From: Bacteroidales bacterium
Lineage (GTDB): Bacteria > Bacteroidota > Bacteroidia > Bacteroidales > UBA3824
Direction of reading: 5' to 3'
Length of the DNA: 49,706 nucleotides
Assembly: GCA_024413595.1 (NCBI GenBank)
Contig: JAKSUC010000020.1
Location: 1 to 49,706, forward strand
The position numbers and the translations under genes were made by a program. Positions 26,231-35,340 of this stretch are shown piece by piece. The notes beneath the pieces are model-generated. The model searched no databases. It worked only from the letters and a program-made list of their open reading frames with translations, and had not been told where the DNA came from. Position 1 is the first letter of the stretch; every line of letters begins with the position of its first letter.

Positions 26231-28006
26231 ATGAAAAAAGTAACTGTTAACTATCTGGCATTAATGATAGCCACAGCCTTTGTAGCAGGAGGCTGTAACG
26301 GTTTGAAAAAAATGGCTGACAACGCCAATTTAATTCAAAGAAGTATTGAACCTAATCCATTGGAAATGCACGCAGGCAAAGTACCTGTAAGCATTACAGT
26401 AACATTCCCAGCAAAATACTTTGACAAGAATGCTTACTTAATTTGCACTCCATCATTAAGTTCTACAACAGAAACCAAAGAAGTAAAACTAAAGAGTGCA
26501 ACACTTCAAGGAGAAAAGGTTAAAGACAACAACACAACAATCAGTTACAAAAACGGTGGTTCTTACACATACAAAGACACTGTTGATTATGTTGATGCTT
26601 TCAAAAAATCAGATTTATTATTATCTTTTGAAGCAACAAAAGATGGCGAATCTGAATTAGTAACAGCATTCAAAATTGGAGATGGTGTAATCGTAACTCC
26701 ATTGTTGGTTGAAGAAGGTCTAAAAGTAGACAACGGAACCGTAGGCGATAATGGTGCAGGTAGAACAATTGACGCAAAAGTTGCAAAACCAACAAGTAGC
26801 GAAACAACAAAAGATTTAACTGTCTTCTACCCAATGCAAAAATCAGACATGACTTCTTCTGAAAAGAAGAAAAATGATGTAAAATCATTCGTTCAAGCTG
26901 TTACTGATGTAGCAAACGATGACAAAACAGAACTTAAATCTATTCAAGTAGCAAGTTATGCTTCACCAGATGGTCCAGAAGACATCAACTCTAAATTGGT
27001 AGATGGTCGTGGTAAAACATCTGTAAACTTTGTTAAAGACCAATTGAAAAAAGTTCAAGGCACACAAGCTGACAACTTTATTCAACGTCAAACAACAGCA
27101 GCAGAAGACTGGGACGGTTTCAAAAAAGCAACAGAAGAATCAGAACTTAAAGATAAAGCTCTTATCTTAAGAGTATTATCAATGTATTCTGATCCAGTAG
27201 TTCGTGAAAGAGAAATCAAAAACATTTCTGAAGCTTACACAGATCTTAAAGGAGATATTCTTCCAAAACTTCGTAGATCAGAAATCAAAGCTATTTGTCA
27301 ATCAGCTGAAAAAACTGAAGATGAAATCGCTAAGTTAGCTAAAGAAAATCCTGCTGAATTAACACAAGATGAAGCTTTATATGCTTCAACAAGTAAACTT
27401 GCTGATTTAGATGCAAAACAAAACGTACTAGAAAACTACGTTTCACGTTTCCCAGAAGATTGGAGAGGTTACAATAATCTTGGTAATGTTTATTTGAAAC
27501 AAAATAAACTAGATAAAGCAGAACAAAACCTTAACAAAGCTAATGAATTAAATAGCAACGAAGCAGCTGTTTACAACAACTTAGGTGTTGTAGCACTTGC
27601 AAAAGGTGATACAGAAAAAGCAAAAGAATATTTCACAAAAGCTAAAAACATCGGTGGTAACGAAGAAGCTGGTTACAACTTAGGTGTTCTTAACATTAAA
27701 GATGGTGAATATGCACAAGCTGTTTCTAACTTTGGTTCTACTCCATCATTCAACAAATCTTTAGCTCAATTATTAAATAAGAGCAACAAAGATGCTAATT
27801 CAACAATCAATAGCGTTGATAGCGAAGAAGCTGCTGTTTCTTACTTAAAAGCAGTAATCGCTGCTAGAGATGGTAAAGTTGATGACGTAGTATCTAACCT
27901 TAAAGATGCTTGCAAAAAAGATTCTTACTGGAAAGACTACGCTAAAACTGATGTTGAATTCTTAAAATTCATCGAAAACGAAGCTTTTAAATCTGTTATT
28001 GACTAA
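26231..28006 (+). CDS. Lipoprotein with OmpA-like segment and TPR repeats
   Basis: The start at 26231 gives a 591-residue protein with a lipoprotein signal (YLALMIATAFVAGGC). The frame from ATG 26198 would begin at the predicted transcription start. After an N-terminal beta region (about 30-200), SYASPDGPEDINSKLVDGRG (near 242-262) resembles the Bacteroidota OmpA-like motif YASPEGxxxxNxxLSxxRA. Residues about 410-510 hold TPR repeats (WRGYNNLGNVYLKQNKLDKA, AAVYNNLGVVALAKGDTEKA). An envelope structural or peptidoglycan-linked role is likely. Strong promoter, strong terminator and less A/T-biased third positions suggest high expression. Confidence 0.85.
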   Translation: MKKVTVNYLALMIATAFVAGGCNGLKKMADNANLIQRSIEPNPLEMHAGKVPVSITVTFPAKYFDKNAYLICTPSLSSTTETKEVKLKSATLQGEKVKDNNTTISYKNGGSYTYKDTVDYVDAFKKSDLLLSFEATKDGESELVTAFKIGDGVIVTPLLVEEGLKVDNGTVGDNGAGRTIDAKVAKPTSSETTKDLTVFYPMQKSDMTSSEKKKNDVKSFVQAVTDVANDDKTELKSIQVASYASPDGPEDINSKLVDGRGKTSVNFVKDQLKKVQGTQADNFIQRQTTAAEDWDGFKKATEESELKDKALILRVLSMYSDPVVREREIKNISEAYTDLKGDILPKLRRSEIKAICQSAEKTEDEIAKLAKENPAELTQDEALYASTSKLADLDAKQNVLENYVSRFPEDWRGYNNLGNVYLKQNKLDKAEQNLNKANELNSNEAAVYNNLGVVALAKGDTEKAKEYFTKAKNIGGNEEAGYNLGVLNIKDGEYAQAVSNFGSTPSFNKSLAQLLNKSNKDANSTINSVDSEEAAVSYLKAVIAARDGKVDDVVSNLKDACKKDSYWKDYAKTDVEFLKFIENEAFKSVID

Positions 28007-28030
28007 TAATAGTTTTAATAAATAAAAAAA

Positions 28031-28057
28031 GGTCGGCACTTTGTACCGACCTTTTTT
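28031..28057 (+). terminator. Strong intrinsic terminator
   Basis: GGTCGG...CCGACC stem around CACTTTGTA followed by six T. It is one of the few GC-rich stems in the window and directly follows the OmpA/TPR lipoprotein. Confidence 0.92.
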
Positions 28058-28159
28058 ATTATATTTTTTTAACATATTTGTTTTAGGGATACAATACCTA
28101 TTATTTGTCATTAAATAAAGTATCTATAAATTTAATGATAAAACTTAATAAGAAATACC

Positions 28160-29185
28160 ATGAAAAAGATTTTTAGTTTATTTTCACTATTGTTAATAAT
28201 ATTAACAGCAAATGCACAATATGGAACAACTTCTGAAAAATTTATAATAAAAACTCGTCATTTGCCAAGATATTATGTACCTGCTAATGAAAGAAATTAT
28301 TCATTGGTTTGCGCTGCAGATAATCAAGTTCAACGTCATGTTAGATTTAGTAAAATTGATGATGAATTAGTGTTTGATGGTTGGAATCGTAGCGAAAATA
28401 ATCAAACTGCTTATATCAAAATCAATTTAGAATTAAAAAGTTTAATATTTGAAGGATTTGGCGTTAAAGAAAATATAATTGAAACACGCGACCGCGAAGG
28501 TCATCCTATTAAAGTAACCACATTTCAAGGAATAGTAAATTATTCGATGGTGAACACATGGAACATTAAAACTCCTACTGAAGTATATTATTCTAATATT
28601 GATGAAAGTCACGCTCCTAAATCATTTATTCCTGAAAGAGAATATGATAATCCTGCACAAGCTATGGAATATGTTAAAAACAATAGAGAAGTGTTTAAAG
28701 ACCAAATTATTAATGATGAAGTGATGAAATGTGTTTATGAAATAGAAGATATAATAAATCAAAATTATGTGTATTATCCATACGAAGAGGCCTATTCGTT
28801 AGAATTTTTATATAATAAAAAGAATGAATATTCATCAACACAACGATTAATGCCAGATAGAATGAGAGCGTTGTTTTCAAATATCACTCCCCAAGGAGGC
28901 CTTGCAACAACAGAATTAGCAATGGAAGATGTATTTAAACATTTTCAAAAGGTGGCAGATGCTTATTCATTTAGTGATAAAAAACAAAAGAATGCTAAAT
29001 ATGCAATGATTTATAATTTAGTGATATTAAATACAATATTTGAAAACTTTACAGAAGCCAAAAGATTATGTCAAGTGTTAACAGATAGTAATGTAAAAAA
29101 GATGTATACACGAGATATTTATGACAAAATAATAAATAAAGAAAATGCTTTTATCAAACATCATTTAACAACACAGCATTTTTAA
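28160..29185 (+). CDS. Uncharacterised secreted protein
   Basis: The 341-residue protein has a signal peptide (about 1-19, LLLIILTANAQ) and then a domain I do not recognise. The N-terminal half appears beta-rich (SLVCAADNQVQRHVRFSK, AYIKINLELKSLIFEGFG). The C-terminal half is helical (AMEDVFKHFQKVADAYSFSD). No catalytic motif is obvious. Probably monocistronic, followed by a long inverted repeat. Confidence 0.75.
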   Translation: MKKIFSLFSLLLIILTANAQYGTTSEKFIIKTRHLPRYYVPANERNYSLVCAADNQVQRHVRFSKIDDELVFDGWNRSENNQTAYIKINLELKSLIFEGFGVKENIIETRDREGHPIKVTTFQGIVNYSMVNTWNIKTPTEVYYSNIDESHAPKSFIPEREYDNPAQAMEYVKNNREVFKDQIINDEVMKCVYEIEDIINQNYVYYPYEEAYSLEFLYNKKNEYSSTQRLMPDRMRALFSNITPQGGLATTELAMEDVFKHFQKVADAYSFSDKKQKNAKYAMIYNLVILNTIFENFTEAKRLCQVLTDSNVKKMYTRDIYDKIINKENAFIKHHLTTQHF

Positions 29186-29196
29186 ATAAAAATTAC

Positions 29197-29266
29197 CAAA
29201 TGATAATTGATAAAATTGAATATGAAGAAAATATTAACAACAATTCAATAATATCAATTATCATTT
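29197..29266. repeat. Imperfect long hairpin with perfect 15-bp arms
   Basis: 29197-29211 (AAATGATAATTGATA) is the exact reverse complement of 29252-29266. Inside, TTGAAT (29215-29220) pairs with ATTCAA (29243-29248). No T-run follows, so it is not a standard terminator. It could be a small RNA fold, a processing site or a repetitive palindromic element. Confidence 0.5.
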
Positions 29267-29407
29267 CAATAAAAAACCTATCCCAATAGAAAAAAAACGA
29301 AAGCCTAACTAGTTGATATAGTAGCATAAAAGTTCTCCTCACTAAAAAAAACAACATTTTTTTTCATTTTTTTTAATTTAACTATTGACTTTTATTTTTT
29401 TATGCAG

Positions 29408-29415
29408 TAACTTTA
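29408..29415 (+). promoter_or_regulatory. Candidate -7 element TAACTTTA
   Basis: One mismatch to TAnnTTTG, 22 bp before the ATG at 29438. It would drive the two-gene unit 29438-30679. Confidence 0.4.
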
Positions 29416-29437
29416 TCAAAACTTAAAACACAGAATT

Positions 29438-29683
29438 ATGCCAATGCAATTTTCACAACCCATTCCTCCGATAACGAGGCCAGAATGGACCAAGTTAATA
29501 ACAGGAGACATACAATACGAATTTAAGAATTACGTATTGCAGTTAAGAATTTATCAGCTAAGAAAAGATATTTCTTACGGACGAACAAATATCGATAAAG
29601 CAGTAAAAGATTTATATGATCTTTGTTTAAAATATTCATTAGCAGTACAAGCTGATTTTGTAGAAATCTTTAAAACATGGTAA
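29438..29683 (+). CDS. Small unknown protein cotranscribed with the FIST-like gene
   Basis: The 81-residue protein has no signal peptide. It has a proline-rich start (QPIPPITRPEWTKL) and a helical remainder (NYVLQLRIYQLRKDISYG, AVKDLYDLCLKYSLAVQADF). I do not recognise it. The downstream gene starts 3 bp after its stop, so the two are certainly cotranscribed and the small protein may bind or regulate the larger one (inference). Confidence 0.75.
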   Translation: MPMQFSQPIPPITRPEWTKLITGDIQYEFKNYVLQLRIYQLRKDISYGRTNIDKAVKDLYDLCLKYSLAVQADFVEIFKTW

Positions 29684-29686
29684 ATT

Positions 29687-30679
29687 ATGGAAAATAAATT
29701 ATATACAAAACAAGAAGTAATCAATTTTATTCGTCAAGGTAAAATATTACATTTATCAGGAAGTGCAGAAAATTTAAGTGGACTTCCACGTGGAAAATGG
29801 ATTGGCGGAACATCACCATATTGTGTAGATAAAACAGGTCAAGTATTTACCGATAAAATATATGTAGATGATTTAACAGATATAGCAGCAGGAGCAAATA
29901 TCGAAAGTCTAGATGAACGAAATATACAAGACGTAGTAAAAAATTCTTATGATAATGGATTTTCTATAATAATTCTTCCAATAGATTCACCAGTATATTA
30001 TGCTTTTGCCAACAATTCATTAACATTTGATGGAATATTTAATAACCCAGTTATTGGATATGTAGCATGTTGCAAATTTGCAGATTTTGGCAAAGTAAAA
30101 TGTATGTCAATCTGCGGAACCGATGGAGAATTGACCGATCAGCGCGCAGCAGTAATGCACATAAAATTGCCAAAAGACAAAATAGCTCGTACAGAAATCA
30201 TGAACTTTGATAAAATAGACACCAATTCAGCAGAATTAGTATTCCCAAAATCAGGATTTGTTCAAAGCGAATGTTTAATCAATGGCAAACCAGGCAATAT
30301 AGCAGATTATTTGGATAGTGTAAAACTTCCAAACGGAGCATTCCCTCAAATGATTACAAGTATGAACGGAGCTCTAGTAAATCGTGATATTAAATACGTT
30401 AATGTAGATAAAGGCGAAGCAGCATTTTTTAGTCCTGTTTACGAAAATGATAAATACTATTTGATAAAAACAGAAAATGATTATCAAACAGAATTTAATC
30501 AACGTATAGCAGCAAAACAAAATAAGGTTTCAATTTGTTTCGCTTGTACATCATATTTTATGTTAGGTGATTTTGAAGGTAAAAAGATTGACCAAAACGG
30601 TATTTACGCATTTGGTGAAATTTCTTATCAATTGTTGAACAAAACAATTGTTACCCTAGAAATTGATGACGTAAAATAA
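29687..30679 (+). CDS. Uncharacterised protein, FIST-like (DUF6976-type)
   Basis: The 330-residue cytoplasmic protein has no signal peptide or membrane segment. The segments GLPRGKWIGGTSPYCV and, at the end, CFACTSYFMLGDFEGKK and GIYAFGEISYQLLNKTIVTL resemble the core and the C-terminal GxxxFGEI pattern of FIST sensory-domain proteins. I believe the family is annotated DUF6976, but cannot confirm it. FIST domains are thought to bind small ligands in signalling. Its pairing with an 81-residue protein is the only context. Confidence 0.6.
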   Translation: MENKLYTKQEVINFIRQGKILHLSGSAENLSGLPRGKWIGGTSPYCVDKTGQVFTDKIYVDDLTDIAAGANIESLDERNIQDVVKNSYDNGFSIIILPIDSPVYYAFANNSLTFDGIFNNPVIGYVACCKFADFGKVKCMSICGTDGELTDQRAAVMHIKLPKDKIARTEIMNFDKIDTNSAELVFPKSGFVQSECLINGKPGNIADYLDSVKLPNGAFPQMITSMNGALVNRDIKYVNVDKGEAAFFSPVYENDKYYLIKTENDYQTEFNQRIAAKQNKVSICFACTSYFMLGDFEGKKIDQNGIYAFGEISYQLLNKTIVTLEIDDVK

Positions 30680-30720
30680 CAATGAATTAAATATAGTTTT
30701 ATCCCTCTATTTTTTTTATA

Positions 30721-30758
30721 AAGTCTGTTTCATATTATTTGAAACAGACTTTTTTTTG
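30721..30758 (+). terminator. Intrinsic terminator of the FIST-like unit
   Basis: Perfect 12-bp arms (AAGTCTGTTTCA at 30721-30732, TGAAACAGACTT at 30740-30751) with a following T-run. Confidence 0.92.
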
Positions 30759-30833
30759 TAGATATGTTTAGGGGTGAGAATTAAAATATTTGTCTAATTA
30801 TAAAAGAAGCAACAATAAACAATTTTAAAAAAT

Positions 30834-31571
30834 ATGAAAGAGAAAATAAAACTAAAACAAATATTACTACTAATACTCATAATGATGAGTATAAGAGTAA
30901 GCGCACAAGACAGCGCAATATCAGATAAATTGCTAGAAAATTGCAAAAAAGAATTGGAAGAAATATCAGAAAAAAAGGTAGAAATACATGATATTGTTTT
31001 TAATTCAGATGGACATTGGCTAATATTATATGGAGATATAGGGTTTAGTTATAGTTATTTACCAACGGAATTGGAAAATCTAATATTAGACCTAAATAAA
31101 AAGGGCACCAATATAAATAAAGCCATAATGCTAAACGATACCACATGGTCGGTTGTATATGGAGCCAAATCTTATACATCTAAATCGTTGCCAGAATATG
31201 CAAACAAAGATTTTGAAACTATATTAAAGAAAGAAAAGCCAATAAAAGCAATAGATATAGAAAACGAAAATCAACGTATAACATTATTTGGCAACAACGG
31301 TTTTATAGCGAAAGGACTTCCCAACAAAATGATAGAGAAACTATCAGAATTGAATAAGAAACAAGTTACGCTACGCGAAGTTACTCTACATAATGATGGC
31401 TGGGTGTTGCTGTATGGGAAACATGGTATAGCATTTCAAAATCTTCCAAGTGATTTAACAGAAAAACTAAAGAAATTTGGAAAGAATAAAACAAAAGTAA
31501 ATCTAGTTAGATTTTATAAAGACAAATGGATAGTTGTGTATAATGACGCAAAAGTATTAACTAATTTTTAA
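30834..31571 (+). CDS. Secreted protein with four to five approx. 43-residue beta repeats
   Basis: The 245-residue protein has a signal peptide (about 1-24, ending VSAQ). From about residue 49 a unit of about 42-44 residues repeats four times plus a partial fifth copy. Its pattern is V...I.....D..W.(I/V)LYG..G......LP..(L/M)...L..L. Examples are GHWLILYGDIGF, TWSVVYGAKSY, RITLFGNNGF, GWVLLYGKHGI and KWIVVYNDAK. This resembles small WG or propeller-blade repeats but I cannot assign a named family. Monocistronic, with its own terminator. Confidence 0.75.
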   Translation: MKEKIKLKQILLLILIMMSIRVSAQDSAISDKLLENCKKELEEISEKKVEIHDIVFNSDGHWLILYGDIGFSYSYLPTELENLILDLNKKGTNINKAIMLNDTTWSVVYGAKSYTSKSLPEYANKDFETILKKEKPIKAIDIENENQRITLFGNNGFIAKGLPNKMIEKLSELNKKQVTLREVTLHNDGWVLLYGKHGIAFQNLPSDLTEKLKKFGKNKTKVNLVRFYKDKWIVVYNDAKVLTNF

Positions 31572-31599
31572 AACCTCTAAACATTTATTGGATTATCAA

Positions 31600-31633
31600 A
31601 CACGTTTACACAAAGTAAGCGTGTTTTTTTTTT
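31600..31633 (+). terminator. Intrinsic terminator between convergent genes
   Basis: ACACGTTTAC (31600-31609) pairs with GTAAGCGTGT (31615-31624) over 10 bp with one G-T pair, followed by about ten T. Confidence 0.85.
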
Positions 31634-31650
31634 ATACAATATAAAAAGTC

Positions 31651-32367
31651 TTACCCTTCAAAATGGAAAGAAATAACAAAGGCATTGCTTTCTAGACGTT
31701 TAATAGCGTTAGAATATTGAGTATTATCGTAATTAAGCACATTAGAAAGTCCTTTGCTATATTTTAATTCAATCGACAATTTAAAGTAGGTTAAATAAAA
31801 ATCAAATCCCCCACCCCATTCTACACAAGGATCTAAAGTGTTTAAACGTATGGTTTCTTCACCATTGTCAGCTTGTTTAGCTGCAGAAATATCATATTTA
31901 ATGTTGCCACCAGCAATTAAATAAGGCGCAAAGTTGTTCATACGTTCAGCACGATATTTAAAGTGGAAAGGAAATTCTAACATAGTACTCTGAATTTTCA
32001 TTACTTGAGAATTAATTTCAGTTAAATTATCAGTATTTCCAATTTTGTAAATAATATCACGTTGATTAAAAGATAAGTCAAACAACATTCTAAAATCAAA
32101 ATATTTATTAAGACGCAGATTAGAAACCGGTCCCACATGGAAACACGTATATTTTTTAGCTTCTATACCATAAATATTGTTGATTTCAAAAAAGTCGTCA
32201 CTTTTATCAATACCAAAATTCATATTGTTAAAGCCAACAGTAAATCCAAAATGCCACATTTTATTATCATAATCAGGCAGATTTTTAAAATGATAATGAT
32301 GTTGAGCAAACAATGAAGTTGTGTAAAAAGAACAAATAAATAAAATTAAAAATTTAATGTGTTTCAT
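31651..32367 (-). CDS. porT: PorT, outer-membrane beta-barrel protein of the type IX secretion system
   Basis: The 238-residue protein has a signal peptide (about 1-21, ending FAQ). It has the characteristic PorT start (KNLPDYDNKMWHFGFTVGFN) followed by alternating beta strands (MLEFPFHFKYRAERMNN, APYLIAGGNIKYDI, SIELKYSKGLSNVL). PorT (SprT in gliding Flavobacteria) is needed for type IX secretion, though its exact role is unsettled. Its presence implies that this organism exports T9SS cargo. The gene is alone here; other por genes are outside the window. Confidence 0.85.
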   Translation of the reverse strand: MKHIKFLILFICSFYTTSLFAQHHYHFKNLPDYDNKMWHFGFTVGFNNMNFGIDKSDDFFEINNIYGIEAKKYTCFHVGPVSNLRLNKYFDFRMLFDLSFNQRDIIYKIGNTDNLTEINSQVMKIQSTMLEFPFHFKYRAERMNNFAPYLIAGGNIKYDISAAKQADNGEETIRLNTLDPCVEWGGGFDFYLTYFKLSIELKYSKGLSNVLNYDNTQYSNAIKRLESNAFVISFHFEG

Positions 32368-32479
32368 ATTAATTAATCATAGAAATATAAACCTATTAAA
32401 TAAACTCCAAGAATAGATATTTATTTCATTTTTATGAAAAAAAATCATAAAAATAAGTTATGTGAATTGAATTTTGCAG

Positions 32480-32487
32480 TAAATTTG
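32480..32487 (+). promoter_or_regulatory. -7 element TAAATTTG for the HAD hydrolase
   Basis: Perfect TAnnTTTG, 22 bp before the ATG at 32509; preceded by TTTTGC. Confidence 0.55.
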
Positions 32488-32508
32488 TAAAAACAACACA
32501 TTTATACT

Positions 32509-33207
32509 ATGGCACGCATAAAAGGTATAATATTCGACTTAAATGGAACAATACTTTGGGATACCGCATATCACAATAAAGCATGGAATATATTTTTAGA
32601 GAAATATAATATAAACATATCCGAACAAGAAATAAGAGACAATATGCATGGAAAAACCAATGCAGAAATAATGAAATATCTCTTTAAGCAAGACCTTACA
32701 TTAGAAGAAATCAATAAATTAGCCTCAGAAAAAGAAAAAATATATCGCACATTAGTAATAGAAGACAATCTACAACTAGCAAATGGCGTAGAAAAACTAT
32801 TTAATTATTGTTTAGAAACCTCTATCCCCACTTCAATAGCAACCAGTAGCGATCAAGAAAATTCAGAATTTTATTATCAACGATATAATCTGAAGAAATG
32901 GTTTATGCCTTGTAGATATATTTATAATAATTATACATTTAAAAGTAAACCCAATCCAGAAATATTTATAAAAGCAGCTAATTCAATGTTGTTGGACCCC
33001 AACGAAGTGTTAGTATTTGAAGATTCAATAGCAGGAATAACAACCGCCGAAAACTTTGGAGCAGGCAAAATCATAATTATAAATAGTACAGGAGACGATT
33101 ATAGTAAATATCCATACGAAATGCTAACAGATTTTAATGAAGCACTTGATATCATAAAAAATAATATTACAGTACCACGAGAAAATACATATTTGGGGAA
33201 ACTATAA
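32509..33207 (+). CDS. HAD-superfamily hydrolase, beta-phosphoglucomutase-like
   Basis: The 232-residue protein has the HAD fold with an alpha-helical cap. Motif I is FDLNGT: the nucleophile Asp10 is present, but the usual second aspartate (DxD) is Asn12. Motif II is TSIATSSDQ, motif III the lysine in FKSKPNPEIF, and motif IV VLVFEDSIAGITTA. The PNPEIF...VFEDSIAG pattern is typical of the beta-phosphoglucomutase/phosphatase group that acts on small phosphorylated sugars. Asn at motif I +2 recurs in some Bacteroidota HADs and may alter the general acid step. Substrate unknown. Confidence 0.85.
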   Translation: MARIKGIIFDLNGTILWDTAYHNKAWNIFLEKYNINISEQEIRDNMHGKTNAEIMKYLFKQDLTLEEINKLASEKEKIYRTLVIEDNLQLANGVEKLFNYCLETSIPTSIATSSDQENSEFYYQRYNLKKWFMPCRYIYNNYTFKSKPNPEIFIKAANSMLLDPNEVLVFEDSIAGITTAENFGAGKIIIINSTGDDYSKYPYEMLTDFNEALDIIKNNITVPRENTYLGKL

Positions 33208-33275
33208 ATTATATATTTCAAAAAATAAACATATCAGATTATAATTAACAATAATAAAATATAAATAAGTTTTAT

Positions 33276-33283
33276 TACATTTG
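33276..33283 (+). promoter_or_regulatory. -7 element TACATTTG for the propeller lipoprotein
   Basis: Perfect TAnnTTTG about 48 bp before the ATG at 33331. Confidence 0.5.
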
Positions 33284-33330
33284 TGGCATTATTTTGGATA
33301 AACTCCTAAGTAAACCAATTAGACACATTC

Positions 33331-34209
33331 ATGAAGCATTTAATAATTGCCTTTGTTATAAGCATTTTATTATCATCTTGTTTATCAAATAGTGAACAAG
33401 AAATAGGATACGAAGAATCTGATTATGAATATTTATTTAAATCAAATAATAATTCACCTAAAAAAGGCATATTCAAAATAAAGTCAGTACCCAATTATTC
33501 TAACCCCCAATCAGTTGTTGTAGATAATGAAAATAGTATACTGTATGTATCAAATCAGAATAATAGTGGAGGATATATAACAAGGGTGTTTTTAAATGGA
33601 AATATAATAGATACATTACCAATAAAAACATTAAACCACCCACAAGGAATGGCAGTTGTAGAACAAAAGTTATATATAACAGATGGTAATCATATAATAG
33701 TATATAATATAAATAAAGAATCAACAGAAAAGGATATAAATATATATAATTCACAAAATCTAAAAGATATAGTATCAGATGCGGATAACAATATCTTTGT
33801 AACAGATGCAAGCAATGGTTATATCTACAAAATAAATAAAAATTATGTTGAGCCATTTATAAAAGATTCAACATTTACAAGTAGCAATGGGTTATGTAAT
33901 AGTGATGTAAACATTGCCGTAGCAGCCAACAATTCGATATATATAATAAACTCAATAAATGGAAATAAAAAAAGATTTACAAATTTACCATTTACCCCAC
34001 AAGGATTAAAAGCACATAATGATTCAATATTTATAGTGAGCGATAATTATGGCAATATTTATAAAACAACTAAAACTAAATGTATAAAAATAATAAATTC
34101 ATCAGATAGTGTAAGTTCATCGTATTTTGAATATCTAGCCGACCAAAATTTATTATTTGTACCAACATATTATAACAACACGTTAGACGTTTATGAAATA
34201 GGAATATAA
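33331..34209 (+). CDS. Lipoprotein with NHL/SMP-30-like beta-propeller
   Basis: The 292-residue protein has a lipoprotein signal (FVISILLSSC, Cys17). The body contains repeated blade-like segments: NPQSVVVDNENSILYVSN, HPQGMAVVEQKLYITDGN, LKDIVSDADNNIFVTDASN and TPQGLKAHNDSIFIVSDN. This P-Q-(G/S)-hydrophobic-V...LY(V/I)(S/T)(N/D) pattern is that of NHL or SMP-30-like propellers. It is probably a periplasmic binding protein or gluconolactonase-like; no metal-site set can be verified. Stands 56 bp upstream of the DUF1573 gene. Confidence 0.78.
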   Translation: MKHLIIAFVISILLSSCLSNSEQEIGYEESDYEYLFKSNNNSPKKGIFKIKSVPNYSNPQSVVVDNENSILYVSNQNNSGGYITRVFLNGNIIDTLPIKTLNHPQGMAVVEQKLYITDGNHIIVYNINKESTEKDINIYNSQNLKDIVSDADNNIFVTDASNGYIYKINKNYVEPFIKDSTFTSSNGLCNSDVNIAVAANNSIYIINSINGNKKRFTNLPFTPQGLKAHNDSIFIVSDNYGNIYKTTKTKCIKIINSSDSVSSSYFEYLADQNLLFVPTYYNNTLDVYEIGI

Positions 34210-34265
34210 TCCAAACAACAAATTATATTCTTATTCAATAATCTCAATAAAAAATCTACATAGAT

Positions 34266-35339
34266 ATGCGACATATAATTTTAACAATATTCATATTATT
34301 AACATTAAAAGTATATTCACAAAGCGAAGCAAAAATTGAATTTAATGAAATAGAATATGATTTTGGAACAATAGGAGAACTAGATGGCGCAATAACACAT
34401 CGCTTTGTGTATAAAAATGTAGGAACAGCACCATTGATATTAAATTCGGTATATACATCGTGTGGCTGTACATCACCAGCATGGAGCAAAGAACCAGTAA
34501 AACCCAATAATTCAGGATATGTAGATGTTACGTTTGATCCCCGCGACCGTCCAGGTATGTTTACGAAAAGTATAACAGTAAATAGTAACAGTAAAAATGT
34601 TCAAAATGTATTGTATATATCAGGGAATGTAATCCCACGAGAAGAACCAATTTCGTCGGAATATCCATATTCTTTTTTTGATTTACGACTTAAAAAAACA
34701 ACAATCAACTTTGGACAAGTAACAAAAGGAGAAAATTTTAAACAATCAGTAGAAATCTATAATCCAACCAAAAGTAATTTAGTAGTAGAACCCGATATAG
34801 AAAATATCCCCAACTATTTGACTATAACAGTAAGCAAAAAAATCTTAAAACCCGGAGAAAAAGGAGAAATAAAAGTAGAATTAAATTCATCGAAACTGAA
34901 TAAGTGGGATTATGTTGATTTTGATGCAGGAATATTAGTAAATACTTATAAATATAATCTTCATTTTAAATCCATAGTATCAGAAAAATATACCGAGAAA
35001 CAAAAGCAAACCCCACCATTGATTGAATTATTAGATGGGAATACAATAGATTATAATAAAATACATAAAGGAGAAACAAAATATCAAAAATTAAGGTATA
35101 AAAATATCGGACAATCAGAATTGGAAATACGCGCAATACGAAATTTATCGACTTGTATTTCTTATAAAATAGAAACACCAATCGTCAAGCCAGGTGAAAT
35201 AGGAACAATAACAATATTTTTTAATTCAGAAGATATGAAAGTATCTAATGTAACAAAATATATTTCATTAGTAACCAATAGTCCAAGTAAAGGACATGAT
35301 ATAGTAGTGATAAAAATAAATGCTCAAATAGTAGAATAA
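34266..35339 (+). CDS. DUF1573 domain secreted protein
   Basis: The 357-residue protein has a signal peptide (about 1-18) and a first DUF1573 domain: EIEYDFGTIGELDGAITHRF, then APLILNSVYTSCGCTSPAW with CGCT at residues 66-69, and PGMFTKSITVNSNS. Two further Ig-like beta segments follow (FGQVTKGENFKQSVEIYN and HKGETKYQKLRYKNIGQSEL), the last ending IVKPGEIGTITIFFNSED. Such ASH/DUF1573 proteins are common in Bacteroidota envelopes; their role is unknown. It overlaps nothing but lies 1 bp from the DUF445 gene, so they form an operon. Confidence 0.85.
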   Translation: MRHIILTIFILLTLKVYSQSEAKIEFNEIEYDFGTIGELDGAITHRFVYKNVGTAPLILNSVYTSCGCTSPAWSKEPVKPNNSGYVDVTFDPRDRPGMFTKSITVNSNSKNVQNVLYISGNVIPREEPISSEYPYSFFDLRLKKTTINFGQVTKGENFKQSVEIYNPTKSNLVVEPDIENIPNYLTITVSKKILKPGEKGEIKVELNSSKLNKWDYVDFDAGILVNTYKYNLHFKSIVSEKYTEKQKQTPPLIELLDGNTIDYNKIHKGETKYQKLRYKNIGQSELEIRAIRNLSTCISYKIETPIVKPGEIGTITIFFNSEDMKVSNVTKYISLVTNSPSKGHDIVVIKINAQIVE

Positions 35340-35340
35340 A

